Below are positions 7,177 to 15,204 of a stretch of DNA of 64,000 nucleotides, piece by piece. This DNA is from Maribacter ulvicola (GTDB lineage: Bacteria; Bacteroidota; Bacteroidia; Flavobacteriales; Flavobacteriaceae), in the NCBI RefSeq assembly GCF_900155985.1, contig NZ_FTMA01000005.1, positions 124,001-188,000 of the forward strand, given 5' to 3'. The position numbers and the translations under genes were made by a program. The notes under the pieces are model-generated. The model was given only the letters and a program-made list of their open reading frames with translations. It was not told the DNA's origin and made no database searches. Every line of letters starts with the position of its first letter. Position 1 is the first letter of the stretch.

Positions 7177-8550
7177 TTAGTTTAATAGGTGATCTTCAAT
7201 AAGATCACGCACTTGTACTGCACTAATCCTCTGATTGTTATCACCACTTAAATGGTTACTTATAAATATTGGAAAATCTTCTTCGTCTTCTGTTAAGCGA
7301 CCATGTGATCCTTTAATCAAAGTTGCATCGATCGGTATAATATCCATGACCGTTCTAAAGCCCATTTTCTTCTTAAGTAACTTGCCAACTACTTTAGCCA
7401 TTACTAATTTATCTTTAGGGTCCGTCATCATTTCCACCGGATCATAACCTGGTTTTTTATGAATATCTACCATTCTTGCATAGTCTGGCGCCTTTGCATC
7501 ATCTAGCCAGAAATAATACGTAAACCAAGAATCTTTATCAGCTACCACTACTATATCACCACAACGTTCATGTTCTATATGATATGTTTTTAAATCATTG
7601 CCATAAAGTACTTTTTCAACTCCTTCCACAGTTTTCAATAATGCAGCAACACGTTCTAAATCTTGGGTATTCTTGCAATATACATGTGCAATTTGATGGT
7701 CAGCTACGGCAAACACATCACTGGCTCCAGCATCTAATAATTCTAATCCTCTTTCTTCACGTACAGCAATAAAGCCTTCTTTTCGTAATATTCTATTTAA
7801 ATGAACTGGTCTGCTAACATTTGTAATTCCGTATTCAGAAAGTAATATTACTCTGGTTTCTAATGCTTCATAGTGTCGTACCAACTGTTTTACTACAGCA
7901 TCTATTTCATTCAAATCTTTTGAAATAACCTTAAAATCAAGACCATAACGTTGTAAATTATAATCTAAATGAGGTAAGTATATGAATGTCAAATCTGGAT
8001 TATGCTTTTTATCTGTCAATAATGCAGCATCAGCAATCCATTTAGAGGAGTTTATAGTTGTTTTCGGCCCCCAAAACTCAAACAAAGGAAATGTTCCTAA
8101 AGCAGTTTGCATTTCATCTCGTAACTGTGCCGGATGTGAATACACATCTGGAATTTTTCTCCCGTCTGCTAAATAATTTGGTCTTGGTGTTAGACTATAG
8201 TCAACATTGCTATACATGTTGTACCACCAAAAGTGATTGGCACAAGTAAAATTAGGGTGTTGCTCTTTGATATCATCCCAAATTTTGGGTTGCCCTACCA
8301 GTTTATTCGACTGTCTCCAGAATTTAATTTCGCATTCATCTTTAAAATACCAGCCATTACCAACAATACCATGTTCTGATGGCCATTTACCGGTTACATA
8401 GGTAGACTGCACGGCACAGGTAACACCTGGTAATACAGGCGCTATGTATGATGCTTGACCTTTATCTAAAAATGATTTTATAAACGGAGTGTGCTCACCT
8501 ATCAATCGTTTCGTTAATCCAACTACATTTATAACAACTGTTTTCTTCAT
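7177..8550 (-). CDS. eboF: EboF, alkaline phosphatase/nucleotide pyrophosphatase-like protein
   Basis: A 457-residue protein of the alkaline phosphatase superfamily (type I phosphodiesterase/NPP branch), sixth gene of the ebo operon. The block GVTCAVQSTYVTGKWPSEHG (about 41-60) aligns with the NPP nucleophile region and keeps the threonine. The C-terminal KGSHGR keeps one histidine ligand, and HLDYNLQRYG gives another Asp/His region. By eye, other NPP metal ligands are changed: the N-terminal IDG is VVG, and the SDHGM motif is SEYGI. Catalysis may therefore differ from classical NPPs or be lost. No signal peptide is visible, so it appears cytoplasmic. The gene is spaced 1 bp from eboE. Confidence 0.88.
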   Translation of the reverse strand: MKKTVVINVVGLTKRLIGEHTPFIKSFLDKGQASYIAPVLPGVTCAVQSTYVTGKWPSEHGIVGNGWYFKDECEIKFWRQSNKLVGQPKIWDDIKEQHPNFTCANHFWWYNMYSNVDYSLTPRPNYLADGRKIPDVYSHPAQLRDEMQTALGTFPLFEFWGPKTTINSSKWIADAALLTDKKHNPDLTFIYLPHLDYNLQRYGLDFKVISKDLNEIDAVVKQLVRHYEALETRVILLSEYGITNVSRPVHLNRILRKEGFIAVREERGLELLDAGASDVFAVADHQIAHVYCKNTQDLERVAALLKTVEGVEKVLYGNDLKTYHIEHERCGDIVVVADKDSWFTYYFWLDDAKAPDYARMVDIHKKPGYDPVEMMTDPKDKLVMAKVVGKLLKKKMGFRTVMDIIPIDATLIKGSHGRLTEDEEDFPIFISNHLSGDNNQRISAVQVRDLIEDHLLN

Positions 8551-8551
8551 A

Positions 8552-9745
8552 TTACATGTGTGATTTAAACCACTCTATTTCTCGAATTATGGATATTGAT
8601 AAATCTTGTTTTAGTTCTGCCGGAAGAACATCCCAAGTATAGGTTTCTATTTCTAAATGTTCTGATACCTGGTTCATTTTTAAATAATCTATTGTCTTTA
8701 AAATATGGTCTTGCGTTGAAAACAACGCACCATATTTTTCTAAAAAAATAGGAACATGGAAATGCGCCCTCAATTCTTTGTGATTTCTACTCCCTTCTAA
8801 AACCATCGGTAAGTCACTATAGGTCTTTACTTTTTCTTCTATTTTTTCAGTTACCTGATGTAAATAGGTAGGTTCATTAAATTGAGAAAGTTGATTCCAA
8901 ATACGCTTATCATTTTCACCATTAAAAAGAATTTTCAATGCAGCGCTTACTTGAATTTTACCGACTCTAATATCGTTTGATTTCAACTTTGCAAAGGTGT
9001 CTTTTGGTTCCTCATAAGCTAATGCAAAATGGCAAACATCATAACAAACCGTGATGTATTTTTTAATTAAAGCTTCTGCATCATCTGAATTCAAACCCAA
9101 TTCTTGCTTAAAATAAGGTATACCTAAAGGCATTAAATACGCCGAGTAAAACGCTAATACCTCATCACTATTTTCTAACAACCCGTCTGGTTCAGGCTCT
9201 ATATCCAAATGTAGATAAGTACTGGTAGCTTGGTGTATTTCAAACAATTGTTTTGCAACCGCAAGCATGTTTTTAGCACCTATTTCAAAAGCTTTTTTTG
9301 TTTCAACTTCTGTCTTGTGCCAATATTTATAAGTAACTGGCGATGTTGATATTCCTCCATTCATTCCTGCCGGAATCAATTCTGATAATTGACGAAATAA
9401 TCTTTTTGTATAGTTTAAACGATCATCTGTAGTCCAATCTGGAGCATGTACCATATCCTTTACACGTTCATCATGGAAATTCCCATAAGGAAATCCGTTC
9501 ATGGTAAATACATAAAGATGATTATCATCTAACCACTTTTTAAAATCAGACATATTATCACCAAAATCAAGCTCAACACTTGCTTTATTAGACAAGCGAA
9601 GCCCCAGACCAAAAGGTTGCTCTGCTGAAACTTCCTGTTTTATACCAGGCACATGTTTTTTAATACTCTCAAAAGTACTTTTCCAATCTTGACCTGGATG
9701 AATATTTGTACAATAGGTCAAATGAAGGTTCTCTTTTAGTTGCAT
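8552..9745 (-). CDS. eboE: EboE, xylose isomerase-like TIM-barrel protein
   Basis: A 397-residue protein that fits EboE (metabolite traffic protein, sugar phosphate isomerase/epimerase-like TIM barrel). Visible features are the N-terminal LTYCTNIHPGQDW, the VFTMNGFPYGNFH strand-loop, the HLDIEPEPDG segment and VCYDVCHFALAYEEP. Acidic and His residues at strand ends suggest a metal-binding barrel. It is the fifth gene of the ebo operon, 5 bp after eboD and 1 bp before eboF. The reaction is unknown. Confidence 0.9.
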   Translation of the reverse strand: MQLKENLHLTYCTNIHPGQDWKSTFESIKKHVPGIKQEVSAEQPFGLGLRLSNKASVELDFGDNMSDFKKWLDDNHLYVFTMNGFPYGNFHDERVKDMVHAPDWTTDDRLNYTKRLFRQLSELIPAGMNGGISTSPVTYKYWHKTEVETKKAFEIGAKNMLAVAKQLFEIHQATSTYLHLDIEPEPDGLLENSDEVLAFYSAYLMPLGIPYFKQELGLNSDDAEALIKKYITVCYDVCHFALAYEEPKDTFAKLKSNDIRVGKIQVSAALKILFNGENDKRIWNQLSQFNEPTYLHQVTEKIEEKVKTYSDLPMVLEGSRNHKELRAHFHVPIFLEKYGALFSTQDHILKTIDYLKMNQVSEHLEIETYTWDVLPAELKQDLSISIIREIEWFKSHM

Positions 9746-9750
9746 GCTAC

Positions 9751-10911
9751 TTAATTTAATGCGAATTGATGATTCAACTTTGAAATTGCCTGTGCCATTA
9801 GCTCCATATCAATGGTATGAACATCATGTTTTACACCTAAATCAGAAATTAGGGTTATAGTCAGCTTACCTCCTAAATGCTCTCTAAATTCTTCTATACC
9901 GTCCAATAAAGATTGAATCTCAATAGGACTTTCAACCGGAAGAGAAAGATCAAATCCTATGGCAATCATTACATCTAAAATATGCTCTAAGTCTTCTTTT
10001 GAAATTAAGCCGGTTAGTTGTGCATAAGTGACATCTAGTGCAATCCCTTTTGCTACAGCTTCTCCATGCCGTAATTCATAATTGGTCATGAACTCCATTT
10101 TATGTGCTGCCCAATGACCAAAATCCAAAGGTCTAGATGACCCAGATTCAAATGGGTCTCCACCTTGGGCAATATGATCCATGTGCATTTCTGCACACTT
10201 ATATATTACATATTGCATAGGTTCCATTTCTCTATTTTTCAATGCCGTGGCATTTTCCGAAATGTATTTAAAGAAAGCCTTATCCTTTATTAAAGCAACT
10301 TTTATTGCTTCGGATATCCCGGAAATCCAATCCCGTTGTTCTAGGGTTTCCAAAAAATTACTGTCGTTGATAATGGCAAATGGTGGAGCAAAAGTGCCCA
10401 GAAAATTCTTCTTCTTAAAAGCATTTACACTATTCTTAACACCAACAGCAGAATCGTTCTGAGATAAAACCGTAGTGGGTATTCTTATCAATTTTACACC
10501 TCTATGCGCAATTGCAGCTGCATAACCAACCATATCAATTACAGCACCACCCCCTATCACCACAACAAAAGAATGACGACAGATTTTATTATCATTTACC
10601 CCTTGCAACACGGCATCTATAGCCGCAGTACTATTCTTTACTTGCTCGCCACCAGGCAACACTAAGGTATTGGTAAACTTTATGTTTTGCTCATATCTAT
10701 GACAATATGCTTCTATCTGATTTATTAAAGCAGGATGATGATTTTTAACGCCATCATCCACTACAAATAAAAGTTTAACAGGTTCAAAATCTTTATAGTC
10801 CGCAATTAGGTTTGCGAACAATGGGTTTTCTAAAGCAAATAGTCCCGTTGTAAAATACAATTGATAATCATATTGTACTTGAAAAGACTGTTTTATGGGT
10901 TGTAATTGCAT
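9751..10911 (-). CDS. eboD: EboD, 3-dehydroquinate synthase-like sugar phosphate cyclase
   Basis: A 386-residue sugar phosphate cyclase. It has the NAD loop IGGGAVIDMVGYAAAIAHRG (about 138-157), IPTTVLSQNDSAVGVKNSVN, and three metal-ligand motifs: SEAIK (Glu), DFGHWAAHKME (His) and RHGEAVAKG (His). It differs from AroB: GVKNSVN replaces GGKTAVN, and DFGHWAAH replaces NLGHTFGH. It is therefore probably not the shikimate-pathway enzyme but a cyclase acting on another sugar phosphate. It lies 7 bp after eboC and is the fourth gene of the ebo operon. Confidence 0.9.
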   Translation of the reverse strand: MQLQPIKQSFQVQYDYQLYFTTGLFALENPLFANLIADYKDFEPVKLLFVVDDGVKNHHPALINQIEAYCHRYEQNIKFTNTLVLPGGEQVKNSTAAIDAVLQGVNDNKICRHSFVVVIGGGAVIDMVGYAAAIAHRGVKLIRIPTTVLSQNDSAVGVKNSVNAFKKKNFLGTFAPPFAIINDSNFLETLEQRDWISGISEAIKVALIKDKAFFKYISENATALKNREMEPMQYVIYKCAEMHMDHIAQGGDPFESGSSRPLDFGHWAAHKMEFMTNYELRHGEAVAKGIALDVTYAQLTGLISKEDLEHILDVMIAIGFDLSLPVESPIEIQSLLDGIEEFREHLGGKLTITLISDLGVKHDVHTIDMELMAQAISKLNHQFALN

Positions 10912-10918
10912 ATGTATT

Positions 10919-11818
10919 TTATGTTACCGCAAATAATTTGGACAGAAGCATTGATAGTGGTAATAGCAATAAAACTGCTAATGCCAAGTACCAGTTAGAA
11001 AAACCGGCTACCCAGCAAGCGTTCATTACCACTAGCGACAATACACCGCCCATTACCGCGTTCTTAATGTTTTTAGGTGAATTTTCTTTATAAGCTTTTA
11101 ATAAAGGCTTAAATATCAAATAGCCGAATAAAATCAAGAAAGGTGCTAATATTACAGCATTGTCTTTCTCTTCTATTACAATTAACGCAATAGCTAGTAT
11201 AACTATTGCGTACAAAATACCGGCCCAGACAATATGTTTTTTATTGTTTCCATGTACTTCTCCCCTACTGATCAATGTTATGGCAAAGATGTAAACTACA
11301 GGTACCAATGAAATGTACCAATGAGAAAGCATGCCCAAAATGGACATCCCCAATAAAAGATTTAATCCTCTGCAAATACCCATGTTCAAAGGCCCTGCAA
11401 AACCATACTGTTTAAAATACCCATCATATGATAAAATGGCAATGGTCAAGGCAACAGAGATAAACCCGGACAATATAGTACTTTTGAATGCCAAAGTAAT
11501 TCCTATTAACATTAAAAAGGTTCCAAAATACACAGCTTCACGTTTTGGCACTAATCCACTTGGTATGGCTCTTTCCGGTCTTTCAATAGCGTCTAACTCT
11601 GCATCAAAAACATCGTTAAATACAACTCCGCCCGCATATAAGGCTATAGATGAAAAAACCAATAAAAGTACATCATTGCTTTGCTCTGCCAAAAAATTGA
11701 GTGCTTCAATATTTCTTAGGTATAAAGCAATAGTTATACCCGCCAATATATCTGCTGCTGCAGTTGGCAAATTTGCAGGTCTTGCCAAACGCACAAAACC
11801 CATTAATTTCTCTTTCAT
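10919..11818 (-). CDS. eboC: EboC, UbiA-like prenyltransferase
   Basis: A 299-residue membrane protein with about eight or nine helices. The first UbiA motif is NDVFDAELDAIERPERAIPS (about 68-87), with Asp residues for Mg-diphosphate binding. The second conserved loop is SRGEVHGNN rather than the usual aspartate-rich sequence, which is typical of the EboC branch. UbiA enzymes attach a prenyl chain to a small acceptor, so in this operon it probably prenylates the product of the EboD cyclase (inference). It starts 1 bp after eboB. Confidence 0.92.
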   Translation of the reverse strand: MKEKLMGFVRLARPANLPTAAADILAGITIALYLRNIEALNFLAEQSNDVLLLVFSSIALYAGGVVFNDVFDAELDAIERPERAIPSGLVPKREAVYFGTFLMLIGITLAFKSTILSGFISVALTIAILSYDGYFKQYGFAGPLNMGICRGLNLLLGMSILGMLSHWYISLVPVVYIFAITLISRGEVHGNNKKHIVWAGILYAIVILAIALIVIEEKDNAVILAPFLILFGYLIFKPLLKAYKENSPKNIKNAVMGGVLSLVVMNACWVAGFSNWYLALAVLLLLPLSMLLSKLFAVT

Positions 11819-11819
11819 T

Positions 11820-12728
11820 TTAGGTGATTTGGTCTTCGTCTATTCTTGGTTTCTGACCTCTTAAAACACTATTATCATTAAATAGTTGCGATTGGTTAAT
11901 GCTATCTGGTTGTAACCAGTGTGCTTCTTTCATTTTGCCGTTCTTACTAAAGGCATCTAACGCGTTTTGATAGCAGGTCTTTCTAACATCTTCCATTGAA
12001 ATACCTCTTTTTAACATCAAAGAAGCGGTCTTTGGCACTGCTAATGGATCACTAACTCCCCAATCTGCAGAACTATCAACGATAATATTAGAACTACCGA
12101 ATTTTTTAACCACCTCTACCATACGTTCATTACCCATCTTCGTTTTTGGGTAAATGGTAAAAGCTGCAATAAAGCCACGATCAAGAACTTCTTTTACGGT
12201 TTCCTCATTATTGTGGTCAATAATTACATTGGCAGGATTTAAACCATGCTCCAAACACACTTCCATGCTTTTAATGGTTCCTGCTTTTTTATCTCGGTGT
12301 GGTGTATGTACTTGTACGGTCATATCCAGTTCCTTGGCCATATCAAGCTGCATTCTAAAAAATTTGTCTTCAGCAGGTGTTTGATCATCATAACCTATTT
12401 CACCAATAGCTACAACGTTCTCTTTATGTAAATATAAAGGCAACAATTCAATAACTTGTTCTGCCAAAGCTTCATTATTGGCTTCTTTAGAGTTTAAACC
12501 AATTGTACAGTAGTGCTTAATGCCGAATTGACTAGCCCTAAAAGGTTCCCAACCTACCAAACTACTAAAGTAATCTTGAAAAGAACCTACTTGCGTTCTA
12601 GGCTGACCAAACCAGAACGATGGCTCTATAACTGCCACAACTCCTGCCGCTGCCATTGCTTCATAATCATCTGTTGTTCTTGACGTCATGTGCACATGTG
12701 GGTCAATAATCATCATTTTATCTTCCAT
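11820..12728 (-). CDS. eboB: EboB, TatD-like metal-dependent hydrolase
   Basis: A 302-residue TatD/amidohydrolase-fold protein. It has the metal motif DPHVHM (9-14), AIGEIGYDD (about 101-109), VQVHTPHRDK, an IIDHNNEE strand end and VDSSADWG near the C-terminus, giving the usual HxH-E-H-H-D set. It belongs to the ebo operon as the second gene, 1 bp from eboA and 1 bp from eboC. The substrate is unknown. The MEDKMMIID start has two close methionines, so the exact start may be 12 bp later. Confidence 0.9.
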   Translation of the reverse strand: MEDKMMIIDPHVHMTSRTTDDYEAMAAAGVVAVIEPSFWFGQPRTQVGSFQDYFSSLVGWEPFRASQFGIKHYCTIGLNSKEANNEALAEQVIELLPLYLHKENVVAIGEIGYDDQTPAEDKFFRMQLDMAKELDMTVQVHTPHRDKKAGTIKSMEVCLEHGLNPANVIIDHNNEETVKEVLDRGFIAAFTIYPKTKMGNERMVEVVKKFGSSNIIVDSSADWGVSDPLAVPKTASLMLKRGISMEDVRKTCYQNALDAFSKNGKMKEAHWLQPDSINQSQLFNDNSVLRGQKPRIDEDQIT

Positions 12729-12729
12729 T

Positions 12730-13581
12730 CTATTGTTGTTTAATCGTATTCCAAGTTAATTTGCCGTCCGCAATTTTATCCATTAGCTCAGGTCTACTTT
12801 TTAATATTGTAATTGCTTTATCGTTTTCAGACTGAAAACAACTTAATGCTCCTGCTCTATTTTCTATTACATCATCACTATTAAGAAGTGTCTTCATATC
12901 ATTTAAAAGCGCTTCATTCAAAAATTTTGACACTGGTCTCCAAAATAACGGATCAATTTTTCTACCTGCCGCCCACCGTTCATGTGCATAATCAGATATT
13001 ATTCTAGTTAAATCTGCGTTTGCCCGTTGATCTACAGATTCTATTTGCGAAAGGTCACGCTCCATAAATGCCGCTTTCAAATACATTTGGTTCCATTGTT
13101 GATCATTAAAATAGATAGCAGGATACGGATTGTTCATCGCTATGGCATCAAATATTGTGACAATATTAGTTCTCAATGCCTCTACAGCTGTTTGCTTGTA
13201 CGCTTCAGGATTTGGCAACAACACCAAATATTTTAAAAAGGTCTCCAACTCTGCAGTATCTGCCACTTGAATGATATTAGCTACTTTTGGTGTGTAAAAC
13301 TCCAAATCCTGCGCAAGAACTTCTGACAATAAATAGATCCGTGCTATTTGTAGAATATTTGCTTTATGACCACTAAAATAACGAACATTTTCAGCATCTG
13401 ATTGTTCAAAAGAAATTGGGAGTGTTGCTTCAAATTTTACATTTAATAAGCTATAGGTCATAAATAAATCTTTTGAAGATTTATCACTTGCCAATTTCTC
13501 AATTTTATCCTTTAACCAAGTAACACTCTCTGCATTTCCATAATTGATTAATATATTCTTAATATCTTCTTGATTGTTCAT
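12730..13581 (-). CDS. eboA: EboA domain protein
   Basis: A 283-residue soluble, mostly helical protein without recognisable catalytic motifs. It contains LLPNPEAYKQTAVEALRTNI and an AMNNPYPAIYFNDQQWNQM segment typical of EboA, the conserved protein of unknown function that opens ebo clusters. It is the first gene of the operon. The promoter box TATTTTTG lies 26 bp upstream at 13608-13615, divergent from miaE. Confidence 0.88.
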   Translation of the reverse strand: MNNQEDIKNILINYGNAESVTWLKDKIEKLASDKSSKDLFMTYSLLNVKFEATLPISFEQSDAENVRYFSGHKANILQIARIYLLSEVLAQDLEFYTPKVANIIQVADTAELETFLKYLVLLPNPEAYKQTAVEALRTNIVTIFDAIAMNNPYPAIYFNDQQWNQMYLKAAFMERDLSQIESVDQRANADLTRIISDYAHERWAAGRKIDPLFWRPVSKFLNEALLNDMKTLLNSDDVIENRAGALSCFQSENDKAITILKSRPELMDKIADGKLTWNTIKQQ

Positions 13582-13607
13582 TTTAAAATATAGGATTGAT
13601 GTTACCT

Positions 13608-13615
13608 CAAAAATA
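13608..13615 (-). promoter_or_regulatory. -7 box of the ebo operon
   Basis: The minus strand reads TATTTTTG (TAnnTTTG), 26 bp before the eboA ATG. This fits one transcript covering eboA-F and the TMEM220-family gene. Confidence 0.55.
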
Positions 13616-13680
13616 ATTATTATTCAGCAGTAAGTCGTCTAGGTTTTTAATTAAAATTGGTGTGGTCTTTAAAATCTTTC

Positions 13681-13688
13681 TAATTTTG
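13681..13688 (+). promoter_or_regulatory. promoter of miaE
   Basis: TAATTTTG (TAnnTTTG) with a TTG at 13657-13659 upstream (21-bp spacer), 15 bp before the miaE ATG. Both Bacteroidota promoter elements are present. Confidence 0.6.
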
Positions 13689-13703
13689 AAAAAAAAGTAG
13701 ACT

Positions 13704-14285
13704 ATGCTAGGTTTAAAATTACCCACTGACCCAAGATGGGTTAATATTGTTGAGAAAAATATTGATGAAATTCTTACAGACCATGCATATTGTGAGCAAA
13801 AAGCTGCTAGTACGGCAATCTCTTTAATAGTCTCTTTCCCTGAGTATACAGAGCTTGTAACAGAAATGGTTGCTCTATCTAGAGAAGAAATGGGGCATTT
13901 TAAAATGGTACATGACCTTATTCTAAAACGCGGGAAAACCTTAGGTAGGGACCGCAAAGATGATTATGTAATTGAGCTCATTAAATTCTTTCCAAAAGGA
14001 GGAAGTAGAACCACCCAATTGGTTCATAGACTGCTTTATGCCGGACTAATTGAAGCTCGTAGTTGTGAACGTTTTAGATTGTTATCCGAAGAATTGGAAG
14101 ACAAAAAATTAGCCGACTTTTATCATAAATTAATGATTAGTGAAGCCGGACACTATACCATGTTCTTAAAATTTGCCCGTAAGTATGGGGAACTAGAAGA
14201 AGTCAATAAAAAATGGGACAGCCTTCTAGAATATGAAGCTAAGATCATGAAAGATTTAGGCACTAAAGAATCTATTCACGGTTAA
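13704..14285 (+). CDS. miaE: tRNA-(ms[2]io[6]A)-hydroxylase
   Basis: A 193-residue ferritin-like diiron protein. The iron-ligand motifs are REEMGH (60-65) and SEAGH in the C-terminal half, with additional Glu residues in HAYCEQKA and EARSCERF; this is the MiaE pattern. MiaE hydroxylates the isopentenyl group of the modified A37 in tRNAs reading U-starting codons, using O2. It is divergent from the ebo operon and convergent with ppx, whose stop lies 7 bp downstream. Confidence 0.94.
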   Translation: MLGLKLPTDPRWVNIVEKNIDEILTDHAYCEQKAASTAISLIVSFPEYTELVTEMVALSREEMGHFKMVHDLILKRGKTLGRDRKDDYVIELIKFFPKGGSRTTQLVHRLLYAGLIEARSCERFRLLSEELEDKKLADFYHKLMISEAGHYTMFLKFARKYGELEEVNKKWDSLLEYEAKIMKDLGTKESIHG

Positions 14286-14292
14286 TCTAAAC

Positions 14293-15183
14293 TTAATTAT
14301 TTTCAGAATTGTACAAATCTTTAATTATACCATCTGAAAGTCCAATTTTAGGTACATGAATTTTCTTTGCCCCGCTCCATTTAGCTGCTGAAAGAAATAT
14401 TTTAGTTGCTGGTATAATAACATCTGCCCGATCTGGATTTAACCCCAATTCTGATATTCTATCATCATAACTTAAGCTATCTAAAAAATGATATTGGGCA
14501 TTTAACCAAATATAAGATAATGGTTCACCTTCTTTTCTACCTGATAGTTTATGCAACTTGTTAATATTGCCACCAGAACCTATTATGGATAATTTAGCCT
14601 TGTCTTTTACGTTTATTTTAATCCATCCTTCTAACTTATTCCAAGTCTCTGGTTTTACCATATTATTCAAAAGCCTAACGGTGCCTAACTTAAATGATTT
14701 GGAAACTTGAATCTTACCTTGAGAAAACAAAGTAAACTCGGTACTACCTCCCCCAACATCAATATATAAATAAGATTGATCATCAGTAATTAGATTTTTC
14801 AAATCTGTTGAAGCTATTATTGCAGCTTCTTGCTTACCGTCTATAAGGTCTATTTGAATATTAGATTCTTGCGTTATCTTTTTTATGATCTCATTTCCAT
14901 TATTTGCCTCTCGCATTGCAGAGGTAGCACAGGCTCTATACTTTTCAACTCCTGCGACCTCCATCAACAGTTTAAAAGCTTTCATGGTGTTTATTAATCG
15001 TTTTTCATTTATTTCAGATATTTCACCTACAGTAAACGAATCTTCACCTAGCCTAACTGGTACTCTAATCAAAGAGCTTTTTCTAAACTGAGTCTTTTTT
15101 CCCTTGTCCTCTATTACGTTGTGCGTTAGTAACCTAATAGCATTGGATCCTATGTCTATCGCTGCAAATTTTCTTACCTTCAA
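14293..15183 (-). CDS. ppx: exopolyphosphatase, Ppx/GppA family
   Basis: A 296-residue ASKHA-fold phosphatase with AIDIGSNAIRLLTHNV (phosphate-1 loop, about 8-23) and DVGGGSTEFTLF (phosphate-2, about 142-153). It lacks the long C-terminal HD-like domain of E. coli Ppx, so it is the short form common in Bacteroidota. It hydrolyses terminal phosphate from polyphosphate or pppGpp. It lies 21 bp downstream of ppk1 on the same strand, pairing polyphosphate synthesis with breakdown. Confidence 0.93.
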   Translation of the reverse strand: MKVRKFAAIDIGSNAIRLLTHNVIEDKGKKTQFRKSSLIRVPVRLGEDSFTVGEISEINEKRLINTMKAFKLLMEVAGVEKYRACATSAMREANNGNEIIKKITQESNIQIDLIDGKQEAAIIASTDLKNLITDDQSYLYIDVGGGSTEFTLFSQGKIQVSKSFKLGTVRLLNNMVKPETWNKLEGWIKINVKDKAKLSIIGSGGNINKLHKLSGRKEGEPLSYIWLNAQYHFLDSLSYDDRISELGLNPDRADVIIPATKIFLSAAKWSGAKKIHVPKIGLSDGIIKDLYNSENN

Positions 15184-15204
15184 AAAATATCTTTTTTAAG
15201 ATTC

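Noticed and set aside
9751..10911. Calling this gene aroB of the shikimate pathway.
   Set aside because: Pocket motifs differ from AroB and the ebo operon context fits EboD.
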